This document shows, in pieces, positions 1-13,678 of a DNA stretch of 64,000 bases. Positions within the stretch are counted from its first letter, which is position 1. Each line of letters opens with the position of its first letter. The position numbers were made by a program, and so were the translations under genes. The stretch covers positions 1,748,407-1,812,406 of the forward strand of contig OY757904.1 in the NCBI GenBank assembly GCA_963585895.1, written 5' to 3'. Under the pieces are notes generated by a model. It saw only the letters and a list, made by a program, of their open reading frames with translations. It searched no databases and was not told the DNA's origin. Origin of the DNA: Sepioteuthis lessoniana. Lineage: Eukaryota > Mollusca > Cephalopoda > Myopsida > Loliginidae.

Positions 1-2060
1 CAGAAATCACGAAAAAAAACTGAAAGAATACCTGATTTGCTCAGAGGAGTAAAAAACTAAGGAAACAACTGACACAAAAACTACCGACTCATTATGTGCC
101 TTCCCACAATATATAAACTGATTCGAAAGAATTGAAGAGTCAAAATAATTGAATTCAATGAAATCTTTCATTTAGAACAAAAGGGATACAAAAAAAGGAG
201 TGTATGGCTGCAACGTCAGCTCCTTATAAACAAAATGGTCTTTGAGAACTGTCGATCAAAACAGAAAAATCTAATTATGGCCTGGATAGACTACAAAAAA
301 AAAAAGCTCACGATAGCATATCCCATGAATGTATTCTAAAAGTTCTATAGTGAAAATATCCGTAAGAATAATAAAATTCATAAAATACGATATGAAAAGG
401 TAATATACTAAACTCAGATTAATCCATAAATAAGCATGCTAAAACTAATAATCTAAACATTAACGATGGACTCCTCCAATGAGACTCAGTTTCCCACCTT
501 CTTTTTAGTATAGCTTAAATACCACTCTCCATAGAACTTAAAAACTCAGAGTATTGATTGAAAACTACGACTTGAATTAAATCTCATATTCTTTACGGAA
601 GACTTAAAGTTATATGCAAAGTGATGATGGTTTAGTAGATTTCCTGAGAACTGCAAAAAACATTAAGTGACGGCATAGGAATTGAGAAATGCGCAAAAAG
701 AAAGGTTACAAGTGAAGAGTCTAAAAACATCCCTCAAGATATAAGTACAGAAGTGACTGAGTTAGAACGCAATAAAGTCAATAAATATTTAGGAATTAAT
801 GAAGCGAATGGTATCAATCATTCTATAAATAAAGAAAACATAAAAAAGAATTCTATAGGAGAAGAAGATTCATAGTAAGAACATAATTGAATGCAAAATT
901 AAAGTTATAGAAATTAACACCCTGCCGAGAATAATACCAGTGACATTTCGCTTTGATATAATAAACTGGACGTAGAGCTGAAATGTTTCAAAAGTATGGA
1001 TACTAGAGATAGGAAATTAATAATCTGCCACAGAATACATCACCTAAGAGTAGATATAGAAGGTCTCTAGATAAAGAGAGAAAATGGTAAAAGAGACTTA
1101 ATTCAATTAGAAATGAACTATAAAACAACCACTAGAGGATTAAAGAAATACTTAGATACTACAACAGATTGAAAGCTGCACTCTGTAAACACACTCGAAA
1201 AGTAAAAGAAAAATATCAAATAAGTAAAGAAAATAATCAATATGCTAATCAACTCGACCTCAGATCAAAAGAAATAGACATAAAAGATAAAGCAATAGAG
1301 GCAGCTGCAAAAAAAACATAAAGAAGCAAAAATACAAGGACTAAATCAATTAAAAACGCCTGGGAACAAAAACCCCAACATGGACAATGCATACAAAGAA
1401 TTAGAAATACCGATATCGATATTGTAAAAACTAATCGATTGATGGAAAATACTACACTAAAGACAGACGCAAAGGGGGTTGATAATAGCGGCAAAGAACT
1501 AGAACCTACCTACAACAAACTATCAGGCAAACATTATAAAAAACCGAATCAATTGGTCATTTAGTGTCCGGTTGCTCAATTCTAACACCAATAGAATATA
1601 TAAATAGCCACGATAAGATAGAAAATTATGTTCACATAAAAATATGTAAATAATATGGAATACAGAAATCTGAAAAATGGTATAAAAACCAAGCAGAATC
1701 AATAACAGAAGCAAAAGGAGCAACTAATCTCTGGGACTTTGCCTTCCAAACTATTAAAAAAAAAAGTGTAATATACAACTTATAATACTTAAGGAAAATT
1801 AAAGACAAAAATATACCTTCTAATCGATATGTCAGCGCCAACAGATAATACAATATTAGTCAAAGAGTATCATAAAATAATTAAATACAAAGACCTAGAA
1901 ATAGAAATTGAAAAATGTGGTACCTTAAAACTACCACCAGGCCAATAGTTGAAGCAGCTGGTATGATCAAGAAAGTGATGGATATAAACATTAAGATACC
2001 TGGCAGTCTCACCCGAAATGAAATGCAAAAAACAGAAGAGAACTACCAATGTAACTGAAT
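1..2060 (+). pseudogene. LINE-B: decayed REL-type non-LTR retrotransposon copy
   Basis: Relic of a reverse-transcriptase element that carried a C-terminal restriction-like endonuclease (REL). At 277-300 the sequence reads MAWIDYKK, the start of an RT palm motif of the form WIDYKKAxDSxxH; the preceding bases fit the LINxxxxEN(A)R block upstream of it. At 1727-1752 it reads NLWDFAFQT, the block before the REL catalytic centre. At about 1961-2005 it reads GMIKKVMDINIKIPG, resembling the GMIKKGTxxxIxxIPG block near the C-terminus of this subfamily. Frames are broken many times, so nothing is translatable. The 5' end lies outside the window. A second fragment of the same subfamily is at 25805-26985, and both are followed directly by LINE-A sequence. 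Type assignment is moderately sure; the clade name is not. Confidence 0.65.
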
Positions 2061-2377
2061 GGTATCACCCAAAGGCATAAATACATCGTATACATATGAT
2101 CATTGTCTTCTTTCATCCAAGGTCTTGGTTAAAAAACAAGGGAATAACTGTAAGAAATCAGAAGTAAAGCTGAGAATATGGTAAAGAAGAGGATTAACCC
2201 GTATTAAGGTTTGCAGAAATGAATCAATCCGAGGACTCGAGGATTACATTAAAAAGAGATTAAAAAAAAGATTAATTACAACAGCCAATAACGGCATTGG
2301 CAACAAAAGTATTGACAGAAAAACAACAAAAACTAGAAACAGAAATGAGAAGACAACTGTATGGATATTTCCTGACA
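2061..2377 (+). pseudogene. LINE-A copy 1, segment upstream of the 32-bp array
   Basis: This segment reads, across frameshifts, NESIRGLEDYIKK then LITTANN and later RRQLYGYFLTVHEKTW (about 2350-2395). The same order of blocks appears in the LINE-A copies at 23690-23800 and 28200-28400, where the tryptophan-rich block is followed by the zinc-binding and endonuclease domains. The last in-frame motif, TVHEKTWIWLR, is the first unit of the 32-bp array. It is therefore the 5' half of one LINE-A copy whose 3' half resumes at 10695. Non-functional. Confidence 0.7.
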
Positions 2378-5300
2378 GTACACGAGAAGACATGGATATG
2401 GTTAAGATTGCACACGAGAAGATATGGACATGGTTAAGATTGCACACGAGAAGATATGGACATGGTTAAGATTGCACACGAGAAGATATGGACATAGTTA
2501 AGATTGCACACGAGAAGATATGGACATGGTTAAGATTGCACACGAGAAGACATGGACATGGTTAAGATTGCACACGAGAAGATATGGACATAGTTAAGAT
2601 TGCACACGAGAAGATATGGACATAGTTAAGATTGCACACGAGAAGACCTGGACATGGTTAAGATTGCACATGAGAAGATATGGACATGGTTAAGATTGCA
2701 CACGAGAAGATATGGACATAGTTAAGATTGCACACGAGAAGATATGGACATAGTTAAGATTGCACACGAGAAGATATGGACATGGTTAAGATTGCACACG
2801 AGAAGATATGGACATAGTTAAGATTGCACACGAGAAGATATGGACATAGTTAAGATTGCACACGAGAAGATATGGACATGGTTAAGATTGCACACGAGAA
2901 GACATGGACATGGTTAAGATTGCACACGAGAAGATATGGACATGGTTAAGATTGCACACGAGAAGATATGGACATGGTTAAGATTGCACACGAGAAGATA
3001 TGGACATGGTTAAGATTGCACACGAGAAGATATGGACATAGTTAAGATTGCACACGAGAAGATATGGACATAGTTAAGATTGCACACGAGAAGACCTGGA
3101 CATGGTTAAGATTGCACACGAGAAGACATGGACATGGTTAAGATCGCACACGAGAAGACATGGACATGGTTAAGATTGCACACGAGAAGATATGGACATG
3201 GTTAAGATTGCACACGAGAAGATATGGACATGGTTAAGATTGCACACGAGAAGACATGGACATGGTTAAGATTGCACACGAGAAGACATGGACATGGTTA
3301 AGATTGCACACGAGAAGACATGGACATAGTTAAGATTGCACACGAGAAGACCTGGACATGGTTAAGATTGCACACGAGAAGATATGGACATGGTTAAGAT
3401 TGCACACGAGAAGATATGGACATGGTTAAGATTGCACACGAGAAGATATGGACATGGTTAAGATTGCACACGAGAAGATATGGACATAGTTAAGATTGCA
3501 CACGAGAAGACCTGGACATGGTTAAGATTGCACACGAGAAGATATGGACATGGTTAAGATTGCACACGAGAAGACCTGGACATAGTTAAGATTGCACACG
3601 AGAAGACCTGGACATGGTTAAGATTGCACACGAGAAGATATGGACATAGTTAAGATTGCACACGAGAAGACCTGGACATGGTTAAGATTGCACACGAGAA
3701 GATATGGACATGGTTAAGATTGCACACGAGAAGATATGGACATGGTTAAGATTGCACACGAGAAGATATGGACATGGTTAAGATTGCACACGAGAAGATA
3801 TGGACATAGTTAAGATTGCACACGAGAAGACCTGGACATGGTTAAGATTGCACACGAGAAGACATGGACATGGTTAAGATTGCACACGAGAAGATATGGA
3901 CATAGTTAAGATTGCACACGAGAAGACCTGGACATGGTTAAGATTGCACACGAGAAGACATGGACATGGTTAAGATTGCACACGAGAAGATATGGACATA
4001 GTTAAGATTGCACACGAGAAGACCTGGACATGGTTAAGATTGCACACGAGAAGACATGGACATGGTTAAGATTGCACACGAGAAGATATGGACATAGTTA
4101 AGATTGCACACGAGAAGACCTGGACATGGTTAAGATTGCACACGAGAAGACATGGACATGGTTAAGATTGCACACGAGAAGATATGGACATAGTTAAGAT
4201 TGCACACGAGAAGACCTGGACATGGTTAAGATTGCACACGAGAAGACATGGACATGGTTAAGATTGCACACGAGAAGATATGGACATAGTTAAGATTGCA
4301 CACGAGAAGACCTGGACATGGTTAAGATTGCACACGAGAAGACATGGACATGGTTAAGATTGCACACGAGAAGATATGGACATAGTTAAGATTGCACACG
4401 AGAAGACCTGGACATGGTTAAGATTGCACACGAGAAGACATGGACATGGTTAAGATTGCACACGAGAAGATATGGACATGGTTAAGATTGCACACGAGAA
4501 GACATGGACATGGTTAAGATTGCACACGAGAAGATATGGACATAGTTAAGATTGCACACGAGAAGACCTGGACATGGTTAAGATTGCACACGAGAAGACA
4601 TGGACATGGTTAAGATTGCACACGAGAAGACATGGACATGGTTAAGATTGCACACGAGAAGATATGGACATAGTTAAGATTGCACACGAGAAGACCTGGA
4701 CATGGTTAAGATTGCACACGAGAAGACATGGACATGGTTAAGATTGCACACGAGAAGACATGGACATGGTTAAGATTGCACACGAGAAGATATGGACATA
4801 GTTAAGATTGCACACGAGAAGACCTGGACATGGTTAAGATTGCACACGAGAAGACATGGACATGGTTAAGATTGCACACGAGAAGATATGGACATGGTTA
4901 AGATTGCACACGAGAAGACATGGACATGGTTAAGATTGCACACGAGAAGACATGGACATAGTTAAGATTGCACACGAGAAGACCTGGACATGGTTAAGAT
5001 TGCACACGAGAAGACATGGACATGGTTAAGATTGCACACGAGAAGACATGGACATGGTTAAGATTGCACACGAGAAGATATGGACATAGTTAAGATTGCA
5101 CACGAGAAGACCTGGACATGGTTAAGATTGCACACGAGAAGACATGGACATGGTTAAGATTGCACACGAGAAGACATGGACATGGTTAAGATTGCACACG
5201 AGAAGATATGGACATAGTTAAGATTGCACACGAGAAGACCTGGACATGGTTAAGATTGCACACGAGAAGACATGGACATGGTTAAGATTGCACACGAGAA

Positions 5301-8300
5301 GACATGGACATGGTTAAGATTGCACACGAGAAGATATGGACATAGTTAAGATTGCACACGAGAAGACCTGGACATGGTTAAGATTGCACACGAGAAGACA
5401 TGGACATGGTTAAGATTGCACACGAGAAGATATGGACATAGTTAAGATTGCACACGAGAAGACCTGGACATGGTTAAGATTGCACACGAGAAGACATGGA
5501 CATGGTTAAGATTGCACACGAGAAGATATGGACATAGTTAAGATTGCACACGAGAAGACCTGGACATGGTTAAGATTGCACACGAGAAGACATGGACATG
5601 GTTAAGATTGCACACGAGAAGACATGGACATGGTTAAGATTGCACACGAGAAGATATGGACATAGTTAAGATTGCACACGAGAAGACCTGGACATGGTTA
5701 AGATTGCACACGAGAAGACATGGACATAGTTAAGATTGCACACGAGAAGACCTGGACATGGTTAAGATTGCACACGAGAAGATATGGACATAGTTAAGAT
5801 TGCACACGAGAAGACCTGGACATGGTTAAGATTGCACACGAGAAGACATGGACATGGTTAAGATTGCACACGAGAAGATATGGACATAGTTAAGATTGCA
5901 CACGAGAAGACCTGGACATGGTTAAGATTGCACACGAGAAGACATGGACATGGTTAAGATTGCACACGAGAAGATATGGACATAGTTAAGATTGCACACG
6001 AGAAGACCTGGACATGGTTAAGATTGCACACGAGAAGATATGGACATAGTTAAGATTGCACACGAGAAGACCTGGACATGGTTAAGATTGCACACGAGAA
6101 GACATGGACATGGTTAAGATTGCACACGAGAAGACATGGACATGGTTAAGATTGCACACGAGAAGATATGGACATAGTTAAGATTGCACACGAGAAGACC
6201 TGGACATGGTTAAGATTGCACACGAGAAGACATGGACATGGTTAAGATTGCACACGAGAAGATATGGACATAGTTAAGATTGCACACGAGAAGACCTGGA
6301 CATGGTTAAGATTGCACACGAGAAGACATGGACATGGTTAAGATTGCACACGAGAAGATATGGACATAGTTAAGATTGCACACGAGAAGACCTGGACATG
6401 GTTAAGATTGCACACGAGAAGACATGGACATGGTTAAGATTGCACACGAGAAGATATGGACATAGTTAAGATTGCACACGAGAAGACCTGGACATGGTTA
6501 AGATTGCACACGAGAAGACATGGACATGGTTAAGATTGCACACGAGAAGACATGGACATGGTTAAGATTGCACACGAGAAGATATGGACATAGTTAAGAT
6601 TGCACACGAGAAGACCTGGACATGGTTAAGATTGCACACGAGAAGACATGGACATGGTTAAGATTGCACACGAGAAGATATGGACATAGTTAAGATTGCA
6701 CACGAGAAGACCTGGACATGGTTAAGATTGCACACGAGAAGACATGGACATGGTTAAGATTGCACACGAGAAGACATGGACATGGTTAAGATTGCACACG
6801 AGAAGATATGGACATAGTTAAGATTGCACACGAGAAGATATGGACATAGTTAAGATTGCACACGAGAAGACCTGGACATGGTTAAGATTGCACACGAGAA
6901 GACATGGACATGGTTAAGATTGCACACGAGAAGACATGGACATGGTTAAGATTGCACACGAGAAGATATGGACATAGTTAAGATTGCACACGAGAAGACC
7001 TGGACATGGTTAAGATTGCACACGAGAAGATATGGACATAGTTAAGATTGCACACGAGAAGACCTGGACATGGTTAAGATTGCACACGAGAAGACATGGA
7101 CATGGTTAAGATTGCACACGAGAAGACATGGACATGGTTAAGATTGCACACGAGAAGATATGGACATAGTTAAGATTGCACACGAGAAGACCTGGACATG
7201 GTTAAGATTGCACACGAGAAGACATGGACATGGTTAAGATTGCACACGAGAAGATATGGACATAGTTAAGATTGCACACGAGAAGACCTGGACATGGTTA
7301 AGATTGCACACGAGAAGACATGGACATAGTTAAGATTGCACACGAGAAGATATGGACATAGTTAAGATTGCACACGAGAAGACCTGGACATGGTTAAGAT
7401 TGCACACGAGAAGATATGGACATAGTTAAGATTGCACACGAGAAGATATGGACATAGTTAAGATTGCACACGAGAAGACCTGGACATGGTTAAGATTGCA
7501 CACGAGAAGATATGGACATAGTTAAGATTGCACACGAGAAGACCTGGACATGGTTAAGATTGCACACGAGAAGACATGGACATGGTTAAGATTGCACACG
7601 AGAAGACATGGACATGGTTAAGATTGCACACGAGAAGATATGGACATAGTTAAGATTGCACACGAGAAGACCTGGACATGGTTAAGATTGCACACGAGAA
7701 GACATGGACATGGTTAAGATTGCACACGAGAAGACATGGACATGGTTAAGATTGCACACGAGAAGATATGGACATAGTTAAGATTGCACACGAGAAGACC
7801 TGGACATGGTTAAGATTGCACACGAGAAGATATGGACATAGTTAAGATTGCACACGAGAAGACCTGGACATGGTTAAGATTGCACACGAGAAGACATGGA
7901 CATGGTTAAGATTGCACACGAGAAGACATGGACATGGTTAAGATTGCACACGAGAAGATATGGACATAGTTAAGATTGCACACGAGAAGACCTGGACATG
8001 GTTAAGATTGCACACGAGAAGACATGGACATGGTTAAGATTGCACACGAGAAGATATGGACATAGTTAAGATTGCACACGAGAAGACCTGGACATGGTTA
8101 AGATTGCACACGAGAAGACATGGACATAGTTAAGATTGCACACGAGAAGATATGGACATAGTTAAGATTGCACACGAGAAGACCTGGACATGGTTAAGAT
8201 TGCACACGAGAAGATATGGACATAGTTAAGATTGCACACGAGAAGATATGGACATAGTTAAGATTGCACACGAGAAGACCTGGACATGGTTAAGATTGCA

Positions 8301-10694
8301 CACGAGAAGATATGGACATAGTTAAGATTGCACACGAGAAGACCTGGACATGGTTAAGATTGCACACGAGAAGACATGGACATGGTTAAGATTGCACACG
8401 AGAAGATATGGACATAGTTAAGATTGCACACGAGAAGACCTGGACATGGTTAAGATTGCACACGAGAAGACATGGACATGGTTAAGATTGCACACGAGAA
8501 GATATGGACATAGTTAAGATTGCACACGAGAAGACCTGGACATGGTTAAGATTGCACACGAGAAGACATGGACATGGTTAAGATTGCACACGAGAAGATA
8601 TGGACATAGTTAAGATTGCACACGAGAAGACCTGGACATGGTTAAGATTGCACACGAGAAGACATGGACATGGTTAAGATTGCACACGAGAAGATATGGA
8701 CATAGTTAAGATTGCACACGAGAAGACCTGGACATGGTTAAGATTGCACACGAGAAGACATGGACATAGTTAAGATTGCACACGAGAAGACATGGACATG
8801 GTTAAGATTGCACACGAGAAGATATGGACATAGTTAAGATTGCACACGAGAAGACCTGGACATAGTTAAGATTGCACACGAGAAGATATGGACATAGTTA
8901 AGATTGCACACGAGAAGACATGGACATGGTTAAGATTGCACACGAGAAGATATGGACATAGTTAAGATTGCACACGAGAAGACCTGGACATGGTTAAGAT
9001 TGCACACGAGAAGACATGGACATGGTTAAGATTGCACACGAGAAGATATGGACATAGTTAAGATTGCACACGAGAAGACCTGGACATGGTTAAGATTGCA
9101 CACGAGAAGACATGGACATGGTTAAGATTGCACACGAGAAGATATGGACATAGTTAAGATTGCACACGAGAAGACCTGGACATGGTTAAGATTGCACACG
9201 AGAAGACATGGACATGGTTAAGATTGCACACGAGAAGATATGGACATAGTTAAGATTGCACACGAGAAGACCTGGACATGGTTAAGATTGCACACGAGAA
9301 GACATGGACATGGTTAAGATTGCACACGAGAAGATATGGACATAGTTAAGATTGCACACGAGAAGACCTGGACATGGTTAAGATTGCACACGAGAAGACA
9401 TGGACATAGTTAAGATTGCACACGAGAAGACATGGACATGGTTAAGATTGCACACGAGAAGATATGGACATAGTTAAGATTGCACACGAGAAGACCTGGA
9501 CATAGTTAAGATTGCACACGAGAAGATATGGACATAGTTAAGATTGCACACGAGAAGACATGGACATGGTTAAGATTGCACACGAGAAGATATGGACATA
9601 GTTAAGATTGCACACGAGAAGACCTGGACATGGTTAAGATTGCACACGAGAAGACATGGACATGGTTAAGATTGCACACGAGAAGATATGGACATAGTTA
9701 AGATTGCACACGAGAAGACCTGGACATGGTTAAGATTGCACACGAGAAGACATGGACATGGTTAAGATTGCACACGAGAAGATATGGACATAGTTAAGAT
9801 TGCACACGAGAAGACCTGGACATGGTTAAGATTGCACACGAGAAGACATGGACATGGTTAAGATTGCACACGAGAAGATATGGACATAGTTAAGATTGCA
9901 CACGAGAAGACCTGGACATGGTTAAGATCGCACACGAGAAGACCTAGACATGGTTAGGATTGCACACGAGAAGAATTGGACATGGTTAAGATTGCACACG
10001 AGAAGACTTGGACATGGTTAAGATTGCACACGGGAAGACATGGACATGGTTAAGATTACACATGAGAAGACCTGGACATGGTTAAGATTGCACACGGGAA
10101 GACATGGAGATGGTTAAGATTACACATGAGAAGACTTGGACATGGTTAAGATTGCACACGGGAAGACATGGACATGGTTAGGATTGCACACGAGAAGACC
10201 TGGACATGGTTAAGATTGCACACGAGAAGACCTGGACATGGTTAAGATTGCACACGGGAAGACATGGACATGGTTAGGATTGCACGCGAGAAGACCTGGA
10301 CATGGTTAAGATTGCACACGAGAAGACATGGACATGGTTAAGATTGCACATGAGAAGATATGGACATGGTTAAGATTGCACACAAGAAGAATTGGACATG
10401 GTTAAGATTGCACACGAGAAGACATGGACATGGTTAAGATTGCACATGAGAAGACTTGGACATGGTTAAGATTGCACACAAAAAGAATTGGACATGGTTA
10501 AGATTGCACACGAGAAGATATGGACATGGTTAAGATTGCACACGAGAAGACCTGGACATGGTTAAGATTGCACACGAGAAGACATGGACATGGTTAAGAT
10601 TGTACACGAGAAAACATGGACATGGTTAAGATTGCACACGAGAAGACATGGACATGGTTAAGATGGCACACGAGAAGACATAGACATGGTTAAG
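2378..10694 (+). repeat. 32-bp tandem array, about 260 copies, inside LINE-A
   Basis: The unit contains agattgcacacgagaaga followed by (ta/ca/cc)tggacat(g/a)gtta. The cacgag landmark occurs at 2381 in the first unit and 10669 in the last; the distance of 8288 is exactly 259 x 32, so there is no net indel over 8.3 kb. Two variable sites define three main unit types: tatgg with catag, cctgg with catgg, and catgg with catgg. From about 3600 to 9900 these often cycle in that order, giving a 96-bp higher-order repeat. Units beyond about 9930 are more divergent (aattgg, cgggaag, aggatt). Read in the LINE frame the unit gives KIAHEKTWTWLR, a LINE-A motif. Since 32 is not a multiple of 3 and the unit contains TAA, no long ORF crosses the array; it is non-coding. 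There are no spacers, so it is not CRISPR. Confidence 0.97.
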
Positions 10695-11330
10695 AAATGA
10701 AAACGTCTTCAGAGGAATTGAATTTCTTCTCATAGCAGCCCCAAACAATGCCATAAAGACCCATTACATTAGTCATGTAGAGATAGTAATCACATAGTAA
10801 GCAAACGTAGTAAATTAATATAAAAGGACAAGACTAGTAATGACTTTGTGGGAAAGAAAATTGAGGTTGTATTTTGACCATACTCCCCAATGGTATATGC
10901 ACAATCCAGAATCCGTCCAAGAGAATAAGACGCATGAAATCCTCTCGGATTATAAGATAAAAAGAGATCACCTCTTCCCGAAATGAACATCGGATTTTAA
11001 CAAACAAACAAAAAAGAGAACTTACTCTCAAGTAGATTTTGCTGTCCCGGCAAACTACAGATTGAAAATTTAAAAAAAAAAAAAAGAGAGACAAGTACAA
11101 AAAATTTGTTGGAGAACCAAAATGCTGTGGAATTGTAGTTGGTGCTCGTGGAATGGTCGATAGAAGATTGGAAAGAACAGGCAGAAATCAGAGGAAGAAT
11201 CATGGAGATCATCCAAATCACAGCATTGTTAAGATAGGTTAGAATACTGAGAAGATTCCTGGAGATCTAAGGACACTTGCTGTCGCTTAGACACCAGTGA
11301 AAACGTACCCGCTAACGCTGGTATGAAAAA
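10695..11330 (+). pseudogene. LINE-A copy 1, 3' part downstream of the array
   Basis: Sequence continues the same LINE from the array's last unit: TWLRNENVFRGIEFLLIAA, then a decayed zinc-binding region, FDHTPQWYMHNPESVQEN (about 10870-10920), VDFAVPANYRLK (about 11030-11070) and the terminal ARILRR-like region near 11240. These match, in order, blocks seen in the cleaner copy at 21576-22290. The end of the ORF region lies near 11325 (motif TYPLTLV, equivalent to the KTISANAG-type end in other copies). Numerous frameshifts and stops. Its importance is that it shows the 32-bp array sits inside a single element. Confidence 0.75.
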
Positions 11331-11344
11331 GTCACGTGGAATAA

Positions 11345-11905
11345 AATGGTAATAATAAACGAATGCAGCAAACTAGCATAAAAAGACCGGGTGATAAAAG
11401 TAATCCACTGGGAATTTTGTAAATGATTAAACTTTGATCACACAACCAAACGGTATAGACACAAACCAGAATTCACTCTAGTGAATAAAATGCATAAAAC
11501 TCTTTGAGATTTTGAGTTACAAATGGATCACCTCATCCCATTCAGAAGAGCAGACTTAGTGATAATTAATGATAAATGAGAACTTGACGTATAGTGAACT
11601 TTGCCGTCTCAGCAGACCACAGAGTGAAAATTTTGAAAATCAAAAGGAGAGATAAGTACTTCGACCTAGCACGAGAAATAAAAAAAGTTACAGAATATGA
11701 AGGTGAAGGTGATACCAGTTTTAATTGGTGCACTTAGAAGAGGCTTCAGAGGCTTGAAAAGGAGGCTGGGAGAGTTGGAAATCGAGAGACAAATCGAGAC
11801 GATCGAAAGTGTAGCGTTGTAGAGATCAGCCAGAAGAATCTTGAAGACCTGAGAAAGCCCGCTGTCACTCCAGTGAAAGTTCATCAGCCAACACTGGTGT
11901 AAAAA
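11345..11905 (+). pseudogene. LINE-A copy 2, 3'-terminal fragment
   Basis: A second C-terminal fragment in the same orientation. Recognisable blocks are VIINECSKL (11350), VIHWEFCK (11400-11425), LQMDHLIPFRRADLVIIN (about 11515-11565; the RPD catalytic motif is changed to RAD), and VNFAVSADHRVK (about 11595-11625). The terminal part is frameshifted but keeps the sequence before the element's end at about 11903. It abuts copy 1 head to tail. Confidence 0.7.
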
Positions 11906-11928
11906 AAAAAAAAAGAATTGTAATATGT

Positions 11929-12245
11929 TATAGAACAGCAAGTGTAGGCTATATGGTAAGCGAATTTGTTAATCTCATAATAAGCGAATGCAGAAAACTA
12001 GTGCGAAAGGGATACAATGGTACACATGACTGGGTTGAAAAGATGATCTTCTGGGAATTGTACTAGGGATTGAAATTTAACTGGTTGAACTAGCGATCAG
12101 AAGAAAAATCGAAATTATCCAGACCATAGAATTTTTCAGATCAAGTGGAGCACTTAAAAAGTCTTCTAGACCAGAGGAGACTCGTTGTCACTCAGCCTCC
12201 ACTGAAAGATCACCAGTTAAATTTGGTTTGAAAAACTTGCAAGGC
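11929..12245 (+). pseudogene. LINE-A copy 3, internally deleted 3' fragment
   Basis: Starts in the zinc-binding region (NSKCRLYG, then LIISECRKL, about 11945-12005), continues through HDWVEKM and FWELY near 12025-12065, and then jumps directly to the C-terminal RRKIEIIQT block at about 12095. The endonuclease catalytic region between them is missing, so this copy has an internal deletion. It ends near 12240, in the same orientation as copies 1 and 2. Confidence 0.6.
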
Positions 12246-12875
12246 GTGAATATACTTCAAAATTGTCTTTGTACTATTCTTTAGAATAAATGTTCTTACG
12301 AGAAGCAACGTAATTATATCAAAAAGACTTTTTAATTAATCTTTTCTTTTGATTATGACACTTTTTATTCCGCTTACTGCATTGAGTCTCAAAGAAACGA
12401 ATACTTTAAAAAAAAAAAATGAAAACAAGGAAACATTTTTTTAATTAATTTCTTTTCTTCTTTCTCTTGAAACGGTCTTCATATTTTCTGGATGACAGAA
12501 AAAAAGATTTTCTCTTTTGTTCCTGTGGTTATTTAGATTTTTATGTTAATGTCTACTAAAAAATCAAAAACGTATACGGAATATATTACACGTATTTACT
12601 ATATAATACAATACCCCATCAACTCAAGAATAAGGCATTTTCATATTTCTAATTAAATTCTCTGACTTTACCCAATGAATTTACATAACTTTTATGTATT
12701 ATAAATACATACACCTATATGTGTACGTGCCTACCTGTGTATATACAGTCATATAATTATGTACGTTCATGAATTCATATATGTACATACATATTCATAT
12801 AATACAGTATGACTACAATTATTGCAATATTATACTTGCTGTAATCGTTACAAATTCATATAAATACTAAATTCT

Positions 12876-12876
12876 A

Positions 12877-12919
<43 letters not shown>

Positions 12920-13000
12920 TTCTCTCTCTCTATCTATCTCTCTCTCATATATATATAGTGAGAGAGACAGAGAGAGCGAGAATATATATATACATATACT
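12876..13000. repeat. Composite (TC)n(CA)n(TC)n(TA)n(GA)n microsatellite
   Basis: Runs of TC, CA, TC/TATC, TA and GA follow one another without unique sequence between them. Confidence 0.95.
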
Positions 13001-13586
13001 TCGATATTTTCCTTTGACATTTAAATTATGCATTCTGGAAACTCATATAAAATGCTTGTTAATTTCTACAAGCATTTAATTCGGTTTTATCAAGCAGGAA
13101 AAAAAAACACTGTCACTTAACTGTGGTCTTCAGTGAAATTTTGAAATCCCGACTATTTATTTCTTTTTAAAAAATCTCCATGGTCTTGACAATAAAAAAC
13201 GACATCATTATTTTTTCAAGGATCATATTTTCCTTTTTACATAACTTGCTTAATAATACTTGTGGGGATATTAATTTCTAAGCCTGATAAGTGATCAAAT
13301 ATTTGGCATACGACTTCCTTCCACAAATATTCCCATTTTCAGTAATTATGCTCAAGATCAAAGTTTTATCCTTTAACGACCTTTAATTAAAGAATATTGA
13401 CCGATAATTAAGTGATTTCTAATTATAGGTATAATTGCCAATTAGCTGGTAAGTGGATATCACTGACAAGTCACTAGTTAACATTTTCTCAATAATTATA
13501 GAAAGTTAGTAGTAATTTACGCTACTGTGCCTTGCCCCCAGTCAAAGACTCCAGTTGCATGGCTTTCAGTTCTCTTCTTGGTATAA

Positions 13587-13678
13587 CCTTGCACATAACC
13601 TTTTTAACGTAGAAGTAAATTATAGATATCAACCTTGTACATAACCTTTTTAACGTCGAAGTAAATTATAGATATCAA
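13587..13678. repeat. 46-bp tandem duplication, two copies
   Basis: 13587-13632 and 13633-13678 share 46-bp sequence beginning ccttg(c/t)acataacc, differing at two positions. A recent small duplication. Confidence 0.9.

Noticed and set aside
2378..10694. CRISPR array of 32-bp repeats
   Set aside because: Units are directly contiguous with no unique spacers, and the context is eukaryotic transposon sequence.
2378..10694. Centromeric function for the 32-bp satellite
   Set aside because: The higher-order structure invites the idea, but one 8-kb array next to a host gene region gives no support.
12848..13033. Low-complexity frames in microsatellites (here and at 14625, 15426, 48273, 51269, 56740, 58521 and 63006)
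   Set aside because: Translations are dinucleotide-repeat peptides such as IYIYIY, HTHTHT or SLSLSL.
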